Origin: Dehalococcoides sp.
GTDB taxonomy: Bacteria; Chloroflexota; Dehalococcoidia; Dehalococcoidales; RBG-16-60-22
NCBI GenBank assembly: GCA_030665795.1
Contig: DAOUZD010000052.1
Location: forward strand, 1-5,942
Direction: 5' to 3'
Length of the DNA: 5,942 nucleotides
In this document: piece after piece, positions 1 through 5,497 of the stretch
How positions within the stretch are numbered: position 1 is the stretch's first letter
How the letters are laid out: each line of letters opens with the position of its first letter
The notes under the pieces: model-generated
What the model was told of the DNA's origin: nothing
Databases searched by the model: none
The model's input: the letters and a program-made list of their open reading frames with translations, nothing else
Made by a program: the position numbers and the translations under genes

Positions 1-339
1 GCCTTGGCGGCCGGTGCCGACGCCGTGATGCTGGGCTCCATTTTGGCACAGGCTAAAGAGGCGCCGGGGTTGGGTTATCACTGGGGGATGTCCCATCCCC
101 ACCCGGCACTGCCCAGGGGAACACGGATAAAGGTTGGCACCAACGGCACTCTGGAACAAATCCTCTTCGGTCCTACTTCAGTCACTGATGGTAGCCAGAA
201 TCTGGTCGGGGCTGTCCGTACGGCGATGGGTGTCTGTGGGGCCTCTACCATTCCCGAAATGCACCAGGTTGAGATGATAGTGGCGCCGGCGATTACCACC
301 GAAGGTAAATCATGGCAGCTGTCCCAATCCGGCCAGTGA
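1..339 (+). CDS. guaB3: GuaB3-family IMP dehydrogenase-related protein, C-terminal part (5'-truncated)
   Basis: The reading frame is open from the first base, so the gene starts outside the window; about 112 C-terminal residues are visible. They open with AAGADAVMLGS, the segment near the end of the IMPDH/GMP reductase TIM barrel that helps bind the nucleotide phosphate. Next come PRGTRIKVGT and a block reading DGSQNLVGAVRTAMGVCGA, which matches the C-terminal part of IMPDH-like proteins. The HWGMSHPHPALPRGT wording fits the GuaB3 (IMPDH-related) branch better than classical GuaB, which at this place has the flap and a longer tail. Classical IMPDH oxidises IMP to XMP with NAD in guanine synthesis; the exact reaction of GuaB3 proteins is less settled. 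The catalytic cysteine loop lies outside the window. The gene ends in TGA and converges on the minus-strand gene ending at 377, with 37 bases between and no convincing terminator. The family call is firm; the subfamily is likely. Confidence 0.9.
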   Translation, partial: ALAAGADAVMLGSILAQAKEAPGLGYHWGMSHPHPALPRGTRIKVGTNGTLEQILFGPTSVTDGSQNLVGAVRTAMGVCGASTIPEMHQVEMIVAPAITTEGKSWQLSQSGQ

Positions 340-376
340 TTACGCTCAACGCGTTAGACTCGCTTCAGCGATAAAA

Positions 377-1156
377 CTATTCTTCTTCCTCTTCTTCCTC
401 AGCTTCAGTTACGGCGCCAGTTTCCTCAGTAACGCGAGGTAGCAAAGCCTCTACTTTTTTCTGCGGACGTGGTGGGAAGGTTAATTGAGCAATTGTCTGG
501 CACAGCTCTTTTAATCTCTCCGCCGGCTGTCCAATGCCTGCTTCCACGACCACACCATCCACCCCGGTTTTCCAGAGAACCTGAAGCTCGTTGGCGGTCA
601 CCTGTAATGGTATGGAGACTAACAAAGGTTTGGTCAACAAATCGGCAAAGCGCTGAAAGAGCATAAGGTGATGCCAGGTGAGCGAAGATTCCTCTCCCGG
701 TTCGTCGGCAACAAGCACGGCATCTACCGGTAATTCATTAACGGCTCTGAGCAAGCCTTCACTGAGCGATGCCTCCACTTGCAAAATCTTGCCTACTTTA
801 TCATCCTCAGGTATGGCTAGTGCCGTACTGGCTGGAAAGACGATGAAATCGCCGCCAGCATCTATCATCGGTTTTATGCCTCGGCTGCCGATATCTCCCA
901 GCCATAAACCCCAGGGAATATCAGGCAGTGATTGGGCTATTTTCGGAAGGGTCTTGGCTTCTGAACCCAGTTTGGTAATAAGTACCGCATCGGCACCGGC
1001 AATATAATCAGCCGGGCGGCCAATATCACTTGCCTGAGCCAGGCTGGCAATGAGTAGCAATTTTGTCTTCATTGCGGCTGGTGATGCTGTCTTGAACCCC
1101 ATCGGCTTAGGTACTACTTTGGCCGCTTGATTTAACCGGTCTATCAGCTTGCTCAA
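377..1156 (-). CDS. Uncharacterised TIM-barrel-like protein with poly-Glu C terminus
   Basis: I do not recognise a named family. The 259-residue product shows eight hydrophobic strand-like segments alternating with helices, at about residues 32-39 (KLLLIASL), 55-62 (ADAVLITK), 81-87 (PWGLWLG), 103-109 (DFIVFPA), 123-130 (KILQVEAS), 145-152 (DAVLVADE), 176-183 (KPLLVSIP) and 200-207 (DGVVVEAG). That is the count and spacing of a complete (beta/alpha)8 barrel. The fold is inferred and no catalytic residue can be named. There is no signal peptide or membrane segment, so it is probably cytosolic. The last about 30 residues leave the barrel and end in seven consecutive glutamates. The start is TTG at 1156, chosen because GGGAGGG lies five bases upstream. 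A promoter-like element lies 50-85 bases upstream, so the gene may be transcribed separately from rbfA. It converges on guaB3, itself a TIM-barrel enzyme, but the sequence shows no functional link. Confidence 0.8.
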   Translation of the reverse strand: MSKLIDRLNQAAKVVPKPMGFKTASPAAMKTKLLLIASLAQASDIGRPADYIAGADAVLITKLGSEAKTLPKIAQSLPDIPWGLWLGDIGSRGIKPMIDAGGDFIVFPASTALAIPEDDKVGKILQVEASLSEGLLRAVNELPVDAVLVADEPGEESSLTWHHLMLFQRFADLLTKPLLVSIPLQVTANELQVLWKTGVDGVVVEAGIGQPAERLKELCQTIAQLTFPPRPQKKVEALLPRVTEETGAVTEAEEEEEEE

Positions 1157-1160
1157 TTAA

Positions 1161-1167
1161 CCCTCCC
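1161..1167 (-). promoter_or_regulatory. Shine-Dalgarno site that decides a TTG start
   Basis: The minus strand reads GGGAGGG, then TTAA, then TTG, which is close to ideal spacing for a ribosome binding site. It supports the TTG at 1156-1154 as the start of the 259-residue gene. The next start codons in the frame lie inside the first barrel segments. A second purine-rich AGGAGGA at about 1184-1190 has no start codon at a suitable distance. Confidence 0.7.
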
Positions 1168-1211
1168 GGAATTAGAGCTTTAATCCTCCTGAACTGCGCT
1201 GGCTCTGAATT

Positions 1212-1240
1212 AGTATAACACAACGCCAGGTAGCTTATAA
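1212..1240 (-). promoter_or_regulatory. Candidate sigma70-type promoter with extended -10
   Basis: On the minus strand a TATACT -10 box (1212-1217) is preceded by TGT, giving an extended -10 (TGn). A weak TTATAA (1235-1240) sits 17 bases upstream as a possible -35 (3 of 6 matches). Transcription would start near 1205, leaving a leader of about 50 bases before the TTG at 1156. It lies between rbfA and the 259-residue gene and would uncouple that gene from the nusA operon. It is predicted from consensus only. Confidence 0.5.
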
Positions 1241-1326
1241 AAAATCCTAAATGCAGGTTGTTTAAGAACCTATTCTCCTAACCTCTTTCTCTTATAAAGG
1301 AAGGGGGGAGTTTAAGTAAGAGAGGG

Positions 1327-1344
1327 GCGTCACCATAATGACGC
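1327..1344 (-). terminator. Possible rbfA/nusA-operon terminator hairpin (weak)
   Basis: A perfect 6-bp inverted repeat, GCGTCA (1327-1332) and TGACGC (1339-1344) with a 6-base loop, lies five bases beyond the rbfA stop. On the minus strand it is followed by a pyrimidine-rich stretch (CCCCTCTCTTACTT) rather than a clean U-run, so intrinsic termination would be weak. A further inverted repeat (1288-1294 with 1317-1323) follows and could add structure. Confidence 0.4.
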
Positions 1345-1349
1345 AGTGT

Positions 1350-1700
1350 TCATTGGTCTGTTGAGCTTATCTGGTCAATCAGTCGCATGAGGTGGTCGCC
1401 GCGCTCAATAGAATCATCCCAGTGAAAACTTAACTCCGGAATGCGACGTAACCTCAGATTCTTAGCTAGCTCCTTGCGGAAGTAGCGTGAAGCTCCACTT
1501 AATGCGTTCAATGTCTCTTGTTTTTCCTCTTTACTGCTGATACCACTGACAAATACCTTGGCATGTCTGAGGTCAGGAGAGGTAACCACCGCAGTCACGG
1601 CAACAAAAGTGCCAAGCCGTGGGTCTTTGACTTGGCGCCGAAGTAATTCACTGATTTCCTGGCGTATGAGATTATTTACCCGCTCAATGCGATGTGTCAT
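1350..1700 (-). CDS. rbfA: Ribosome-binding factor A
   Basis: RbfA binds the 30S subunit during late maturation of 16S rRNA and is important for growth in the cold in bacteria where it has been studied. The 116-residue length is normal. Family signatures are the N-terminal helix RIERVNNLIRQEISELL, the KDPRLG motif at 25-30, TSPDLRHAKVFVS at 40-52, and the closing RRIPELSFHWDDSIERG at 85-101. The fold is a type II KH domain. The helix-kink motif, usually Ala-x-Gly, reads A70-S71-R72 here, so the glycine is replaced. The ATG start at 1700 has AGGAG nine bases upstream (1710-1714). It follows infB by 33 bases and is the last gene of the nusA operon. The truB or DHH-phosphoesterase gene that often follows rbfA is not present; instead there are 193 non-coding bases. 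Confidence 0.97.
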   Translation of the reverse strand: MTHRIERVNNLIRQEISELLRRQVKDPRLGTFVAVTAVVTSPDLRHAKVFVSGISSKEEKQETLNALSGASRYFRKELAKNLRLRRIPELSFHWDDSIERGDHLMRLIDQISSTDQ

Positions 1701-1733
1701 AACAATTGGCTCCTGGAGACTGACTATTGCCGA

Positions 1734-3641
1734 CTAGGTAGCTTTCTCCATCCTGAAGAATTCCAGTATATCGCCAACTTGAAACTCGTTGAAGTCCTTA
1801 ATGCCAATACCGCACTCGTAACCCGCGGCCACTTCTCTCACATCATCCTTAAAACGCCTCAGGCTGCTGACCGTTGATTCGTGCACTATTTCTTCCCCCC
1901 GCCGCACCCTTGCTGAGGCATTACGGCTTACCTTACCTTCGGTAACATAGACACCGGCTACTTGCACTCCCTTACCGGCCGGGAAAATGGCTCGTACTTC
2001 AGCCCGTCCTTCAATAACCTCAACGTAAGTTGGCTCCAGCAAGCCTTTGAGTGCCTTGTCTACATTATCGATTAAGTTATAAATGACATCATAGTCACGG
2101 ATGTCAATACCTTCCGCATTAGCCAGCCGACGGGCGCCTTCCTCGGTGCTGACACTAAAACCAATGGCAAGTCCCTTAGAAGCCGTCGCTAACATAACAT
2201 CACTCTCGGTAATATTGCCGGTACCACTATGGATGATTCTGACCTGAACCTCCTCGGTTCCCAAACGTTCCAGTGAGCTTCTGATTGGTTCGATACTACC
2301 TTGAACATCAGTCTTGAGAATAACATTAAGCCCTTTTACTTGCCCGGTGCTTATCTGGTCGTAGATATTATTAAGACTTACTGTTTTCGGCGCCACTGAA
2401 ACCTTCCCTTTTGTCTCCAGCTTATGTTTTTCGATTAAAGCCTGTGCCTGGTGTTCATTGCTCACCGCGGTTAGCATATCCCCGACTTGAGGTACGCTGC
2501 CTAAGCCGAGAAGTTCAACCGGCGTGGCTGGCCCGACTTTCTTCACCTGCTTGCCAGTATCATTAAACATGGCTCTGACCCTGCCCCAGGTGGTACCAAC
2601 AACTACGGTGTCACCAAGCTTTAAGGTTCCGTTATTAACCAGTACCGTGGCTAATGGGCCCTTGGACTTATCCATTTCCGCTTCGATAACTACCCCGGTG
2701 GCCGGTCCCGATGGGTTGGCTCTTAGCTCCTCCACTTCGGCCACTACCAGTAGATTTTCCAGTAGCTCGGTGATACCTATCTTCTCTTTAGCCGATATTG
2801 GAACACAGACGGTATCGCCTCCCCATTCCTCAATAAGCAAACCGGCATCAGCTAGCTGTTGCTTTACCAGCTCCGGGTTAGCATCGGACTTATCAATCTT
2901 GTTAATCGCCACCATGATAGGCACTCCGGCCGCCCGAGCGTGGTTAATAGCTTCTAGGGTTTGGGGCATCACCCCGTCATCAGCCGCCACCACCAGAATG
3001 GTGATGTCAGTTATCTGGGCACCATGAGCTCGCATTGCCGTGAAAGCTTCATGACCCGGGGTATCTAAGAAAGTTATCTTCTGCTCATTAACCATTACTT
3101 GATAAGCACCAATATGTTGGGTAATACCTCCAGCTTCGGTATCCATGACATTGGCTTGCCGGATGGCATCAAGTAATCTGGTCTTACCGTGGTTGACATG
3201 CCCCATGATGGTCACTACCGGGGGCCGTATCTGCAGATTACCACCTTCCTCAGCTTGTAGCTGCCGATGCTTCCTAATCTCACTGATGACGCCGGCTGCC
3301 CTTTGTGACGACCGGGGTTGCTGGCGTGCTTCATAACCATAGTTGGTGGCTACCGCGGCCGCGGTTTCATAGTCAATGACCTGGTTAATATTAGCCATAA
3401 CGCCTTGTCTCATCAGCTGTTTGATGATTTCAATGGCACCAACCTGCAGAAGGTCAGCCAATTGTCTCACGCTTGAGGAATGAGGCAGCTCAATCGGGGG
3501 TGCCTTGGCGGTTGCCGGCTGGTCACTGACCTCCTCAATCACGGGTTCTGCTACATCATCCGGTTTACTTACCGGTTTACTTACCCGTTTACTTACCGGT
3601 TTTCTTACTGGTTTTCTTACTGGTTTTCTTACCTTGGGCAC
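1734..3641 (-). CDS. infB: Translation initiation factor IF-2
   Basis: IF-2 is the GTPase that brings initiator fMet-tRNA to the 30S subunit and promotes 50S joining. The 635-residue product is short for the family because the N-terminal extension is brief. Residues 4-27 are a basic repeat (V-R/S-K-P/R) and about 57-104 the IF2_N helical domain. The G domain begins near 139: P-loop GHVNHGKT (147-154), GGIT (171-174), DTPGH with the catalytic His197, NKID (247-250) and SAK (283-285). Domain II (about 315-390), domain III (about 436-500) and the fMet-tRNA-binding C domain (about 540-635) follow. Oddities: the P-loop Asp found in nearly all IF-2 is Asn150, and the usual MRARGA is MRAHGA (His206). 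The GTG start at 3641 has AAGAGGAG seven bases upstream. The ylxR stop and the infB start share one base (TAGTG), which favours translational coupling. Confidence 0.98.
   Translation of the reverse strand: MPKVRKPVRKPVRKPVSKRVSKPVSKPDDVAEPVIEEVSDQPATAKAPPIELPHSSSVRQLADLLQVGAIEIIKQLMRQGVMANINQVIDYETAAAVATNYGYEARQQPRSSQRAAGVISEIRKHRQLQAEEGGNLQIRPPVVTIMGHVNHGKTRLLDAIRQANVMDTEAGGITQHIGAYQVMVNEQKITFLDTPGHEAFTAMRAHGAQITDITILVVAADDGVMPQTLEAINHARAAGVPIMVAINKIDKSDANPELVKQQLADAGLLIEEWGGDTVCVPISAKEKIGITELLENLLVVAEVEELRANPSGPATGVVIEAEMDKSKGPLATVLVNNGTLKLGDTVVVGTTWGRVRAMFNDTGKQVKKVGPATPVELLGLGSVPQVGDMLTAVSNEHQAQALIEKHKLETKGKVSVAPKTVSLNNIYDQISTGQVKGLNVILKTDVQGSIEPIRSSLERLGTEEVQVRIIHSGTGNITESDVMLATASKGLAIGFSVSTEEGARRLANAEGIDIRDYDVIYNLIDNVDKALKGLLEPTYVEVIEGRAEVRAIFPAGKGVQVAGVYVTEGKVSRNASARVRRGEEIVHESTVSSLRRFKDDVREVAAGYECGIGIKDFNEFQVGDILEFFRMEKAT
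3560..3631 (-). repeat. Six tandem 12-bp units inside the start of infB
   Basis: Six contiguous 12-base units on the plus strand follow the pattern c-[ct]-[gc]-gttt-[at]-ctta, starting at 3560, 3572, 3584, 3596, 3608 and 3620. Units 1 and 2 are identical, as are units 5 and 6. In the infB frame each encodes one Val-Arg/Ser-Lys-Pro/Arg tetrapeptide, giving residues 4-27. Because the unit is a multiple of three, gain or loss of copies would keep the frame. The near-identity at DNA level suggests recent expansion by slippage. Confidence 0.93.
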
Positions 3642-3946
3642 TAATTAACTCCTCTTAATAGCTCTTTGGCATCTTTGATAAGCTGTTTTCGATTGTCCTG
3701 AGTAAGATGGCTTCGTAAGGTATGTTCTAGCCGATTACCTTTTAACCCGGCCTCCCAGCACTCCCTCGCCGGGCATAGATAGGCGCCGCGTCCTGCTTTC
3801 TTGCCGCTGGTATCAATCTCTATGTTACCATCAAGAGTATGCACTAAGCGAATTAATTCATGCTTGGCCTTTATCTGACGGCAAGCTAGGCAGGTCCGCC
3901 GGGGTATATGTTTGATAGGAACGGAGTGGGAGCTACTGCTCTTCAC
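3641..3946 (-). CDS. ylxR: YlxR-family (DUF448) nucleic-acid-binding protein
   Basis: YlxR proteins are small basic proteins encoded in the nusA-infB operon. The Bacillus subtilis member has been reported to bind and modulate RNase P (RnpM). From GTG 3946 the product is 101 residues. Signatures are [10 protein letters not shown] at 15-24 and [13 protein letters not shown] at 52-64, followed by a basic helix ending in a leucine-rich tail. Two cysteine pairs (19/22 and 58/63) are visible. The start is uncertain. The frame stays open to ATG 4018 (125 residues), which has AGAAGG six bases upstream but would overlap nusA by 86 bases. ATG 3997 and TTG 3955 are other options. GTG 3946 gives a 14-base overlap and a normal family length but a poorly spaced ribosome site, so coupling to nusA translation is likely. 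It ends in TAG overlapping the infB GTG. The L7Ae-like ylxQ gene that often follows is absent. Confidence 0.9.
   Translation of the reverse strand: MKSSSSHSVPIKHIPRRTCLACRQIKAKHELIRLVHTLDGNIEIDTSGKKAGRGAYLCPARECWEAGLKGNRLEHTLRSHLTQDNRKQLIKDAKELLRGVN
3649..3656 (-). promoter_or_regulatory. infB Shine-Dalgarno inside the end of ylxR
   Basis: AAGAGGAG lies seven bases before the GTG at 3641-3639, overlapping the last codons of ylxR. It is the strongest ribosome binding site near this start and fixes the GTG as the infB start, ahead of the tandem V-R/S-K-P/R repeat. Confidence 0.75.
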
Positions 3947-5369
3947 CCTCGTCAATGAATTCCGAGCCTCGGCGCCGTTTCTTAAGCCTGATGCCATCCT
4001 CGGCACTTTCCTTGCCATAGGTTACCTTCTTCCTCTTCTTCTTTGATTTATCTCCTGTCTTGGCTGGTTTAGGAACTAGAATGTCTTCCGCAAATCGAAG
4101 CTGAGGTTTGTCTTCAGTTGATTTGGGTTCAAAGAAAACTGGCGGTTGAGCAAATACTTCTTCCGCAGTCGGTAATGGTTCGGCAGGTTCGGCGGCTTCC
4201 TCCTCAGGCACCTCTGCCGGCGCGGGAGCTGGTTCGAGAATAGCTGGCATTTCTGCCAGGGGCTCCTCCTCAACTACGGCCGCTTCTTCTTTTGCTTCTG
4301 CCTCAGCTAACGGCTTCGCTTCCGCCTTCTCCGCCTCAGCGACTGAGGCACTCTTAATGTCAATTCGCCACCCGGTCAGTTTGGCGGCAAGCCTGGCATT
4401 CTGTCCTTCCTTACCAATGGCTAGGGAGAGTTGTTTATCCGGGACGACAACCGTCGCTATCGTCTCTTCCTCGTTTAGGTCAACACTTAATATCTGGGCT
4501 GGGCTAAGCGCATTAGTAATAAAGGTAGCGGTATCTGGATTCCACATAATGACGTCTATCTTTTCCCCATTTAGCTCATTGACGATATTCTGTATTCTGA
4601 TGCCGCGCAGTCCAACACAGCAGCCAACCGGGTCAATACCTTCCTGGCGTGCGGCGACTGCTACCTTGCTCCGATAGCCGGCTTCACGGGCAGTTGATTT
4701 TATTTCCACGGTCCCGTTGTAAACCTCGGGAACTTCCAATTCGAGAAGTCGGCGGAGTAAATCGGGATGGGAACGCGATACCACTACCCGAGGTCCTCTA
4801 TTGGTCCGCACCACCTGCAAAATGCAGACTCTAAGCCGCTGACCTACCCGGTATCTTTCGTTGCGCATCTGCTCTGACGCCGGTAATATTGCCTCAGTTC
4901 TGCCCAGGTCAATACAGACCTGCCCGGGCTCAATACGCTGCACCAACCCGGTGATGACTTCCTCTTCCTTATCTGTGTATTCCTCAACTATGGCGCTATG
5001 CTCGGCTTCATGGAGGCGCTGCAAGATAACCTGTTTGGCCGTTTGCGCCGCAATGCGTCCGGCATCATGTGGCGTCGCTTCGACTATGATGATGTCGTCA
5101 ATCTGGGCGTCTGGTTTGAATTTGCGTGCCTCATCTGGCGATATTTCAAGGCGACTGTCGGATGGCCGCTCAACTATAGTCTTCTCCGCCCATACTTCAA
5201 CCCGGCCATTATTAGGATTAATCTTAACCGAAATATTCTGGTTAGGGGCAAAATTATCCTTCCTGTAGGCTGATACCAGCGCTGCCTCTACTGCCGAGAG
5301 AACCACTTCCTTGGGCAGGTTCTTCTCCGCCGAGAGCTGCGTAATGGCCAGCAGAAAGTCGCTCTTCAT
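3933..5369 (-). CDS. nusA: Transcription termination/antitermination factor NusA
   Basis: NusA binds RNA polymerase, promotes pausing and intrinsic termination, and joins antitermination complexes. The 478-residue product has the N-terminal polymerase-binding domain (about 1-130, starting [18 protein letters not shown]), the S1 domain (about 136-200), KH1 (about 203-282, with GLRG at 253-256) and KH2 (about 303-340, with GKEG at 319-322 followed by [16 protein letters not shown]). From about 342 an extra tail of some 137 residues runs Ala/Glu/Pro-rich and acidic to about 405. It then turns strongly basic (KSKKKRKK at 441-448, LKKRRR at 462-467) and ends acidic. I see no E. coli-type acidic repeat domains. 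The ATG at 5369 is preceded by GGGGGAG at 5382-5388, with a rather long 12-base spacer. It is the first gene of the operon with ylxR, infB and rbfA. Its leader carries a promoter and an intrinsic terminator hairpin. rimP, the usual upstream neighbour, is replaced by a yggS-like gene. Confidence 0.98.
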   Translation of the reverse strand: MKSDFLLAITQLSAEKNLPKEVVLSAVEAALVSAYRKDNFAPNQNISVKINPNNGRVEVWAEKTIVERPSDSRLEISPDEARKFKPDAQIDDIIIVEATPHDAGRIAAQTAKQVILQRLHEAEHSAIVEEYTDKEEEVITGLVQRIEPGQVCIDLGRTEAILPASEQMRNERYRVGQRLRVCILQVVRTNRGPRVVVSRSHPDLLRRLLELEVPEVYNGTVEIKSTAREAGYRSKVAVAARQEGIDPVGCCVGLRGIRIQNIVNELNGEKIDVIMWNPDTATFITNALSPAQILSVDLNEEETIATVVVPDKQLSLAIGKEGQNARLAAKLTGWRIDIKSASVAEAEKAEAKPLAEAEAKEEAAVVEEEPLAEMPAILEPAPAPAEVPEEEAAEPAEPLPTAEEVFAQPPVFFEPKSTEDKPQLRFAEDILVPKPAKTGDKSKKKRKKVTYGKESAEDGIRLKKRRRGSEFIDEGEEQ

Positions 5370-5401
5370 TTCAAATTAAAACTCCCCCATATTTCATAAT
5401 T

Positions 5402-5425
5402 AAAAAAGTGGGATGAAACCCACTT
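5402..5425 (-). terminator. Intrinsic terminator / putative attenuator in the nusA leader
   Basis: On the minus strand AAGTGGG (5412-5406), a 6-base loop TTTCAT and CCCACTT (5425-5419 is the first arm's complement on the plus strand) form a 7-bp stem that runs directly into a T-run (5407-5402). The layout is that of a rho-independent terminator. No T-run follows on the plus strand, so it acts on minus-strand transcripts. It lies 73 bases past the yggS-like stop and 32 bases before the nusA ATG. Since the best promoter (5451-5479) is upstream of it, nusA transcripts from that promoter must read through it. It can therefore serve both as the end of the upstream gene and as an attenuator of the nusA operon. 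Confidence 0.75.
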
Positions 5426-5450
5426 GTCTGGTTAACTATCGTTCCAGTGA

Positions 5451-5479
5451 AGTATAGCATGATTAAGCCCAAAAGACAA
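5451..5479 (-). promoter_or_regulatory. Predicted sigma70-type promoter of the nusA operon
   Basis: The minus strand reads TTGTCT (5479-5474, 4 of 6 matches to the -35 consensus), a 17-base spacer, then TATACT (5456-5451, 5 of 6 matches to the -10). The expected start of transcription is near 5444, giving a leader of about 75 bases before the nusA ATG. The element lies between the yggS-like stop (5498) and the terminator hairpin (5402-5425). It is predicted from consensus only, but it is the best promoter match I found in the window. Confidence 0.65.
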
Positions 5480-5497
5480 GCTTCCGCGTTAAATTTT

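Noticed and set aside
340..376. Possible bidirectional terminator between the convergent genes
   Set aside because: Only a 4-5 bp stem (360-371) and an 8-bp palindrome (348-355) are present, with no T-run next to either.
678..1007. 109-codon plus-strand frame opposite the TIM-barrel-like gene
   Set aside because: Ser/Pro-rich antisense product without a start signal; the minus-strand frame is longer and has a good ribosome site.
2524..3027. 167-codon open frame on the plus strand
   Set aside because: It lies wholly opposite infB, has no ribosome site or recognisable protein wording, and is explained by the codon bias of the other strand.
3353..3364. 12-bp perfect palindrome ccgcggccgcgg
   Set aside because: It encodes consecutive Ala codons (AAAV) in the IF2_N domain of infB, so codon choice explains it; no operator role is suggested inside the gene.
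4861..5268. 135-codon plus-strand frame opposite nusA
   Set aside because: Antisense shadow of a well-conserved gene, with Cys/Ser/Met-rich composition unlike a real protein.
5371..5397. Eight-codon upstream frame (ATG to TGA) ending one base before the nusA ATG
   Set aside because: It has no ribosome binding site of its own because the terminator T-run precedes it, and the nusA Shine-Dalgarno lies inside it. Chance is the simpler explanation.
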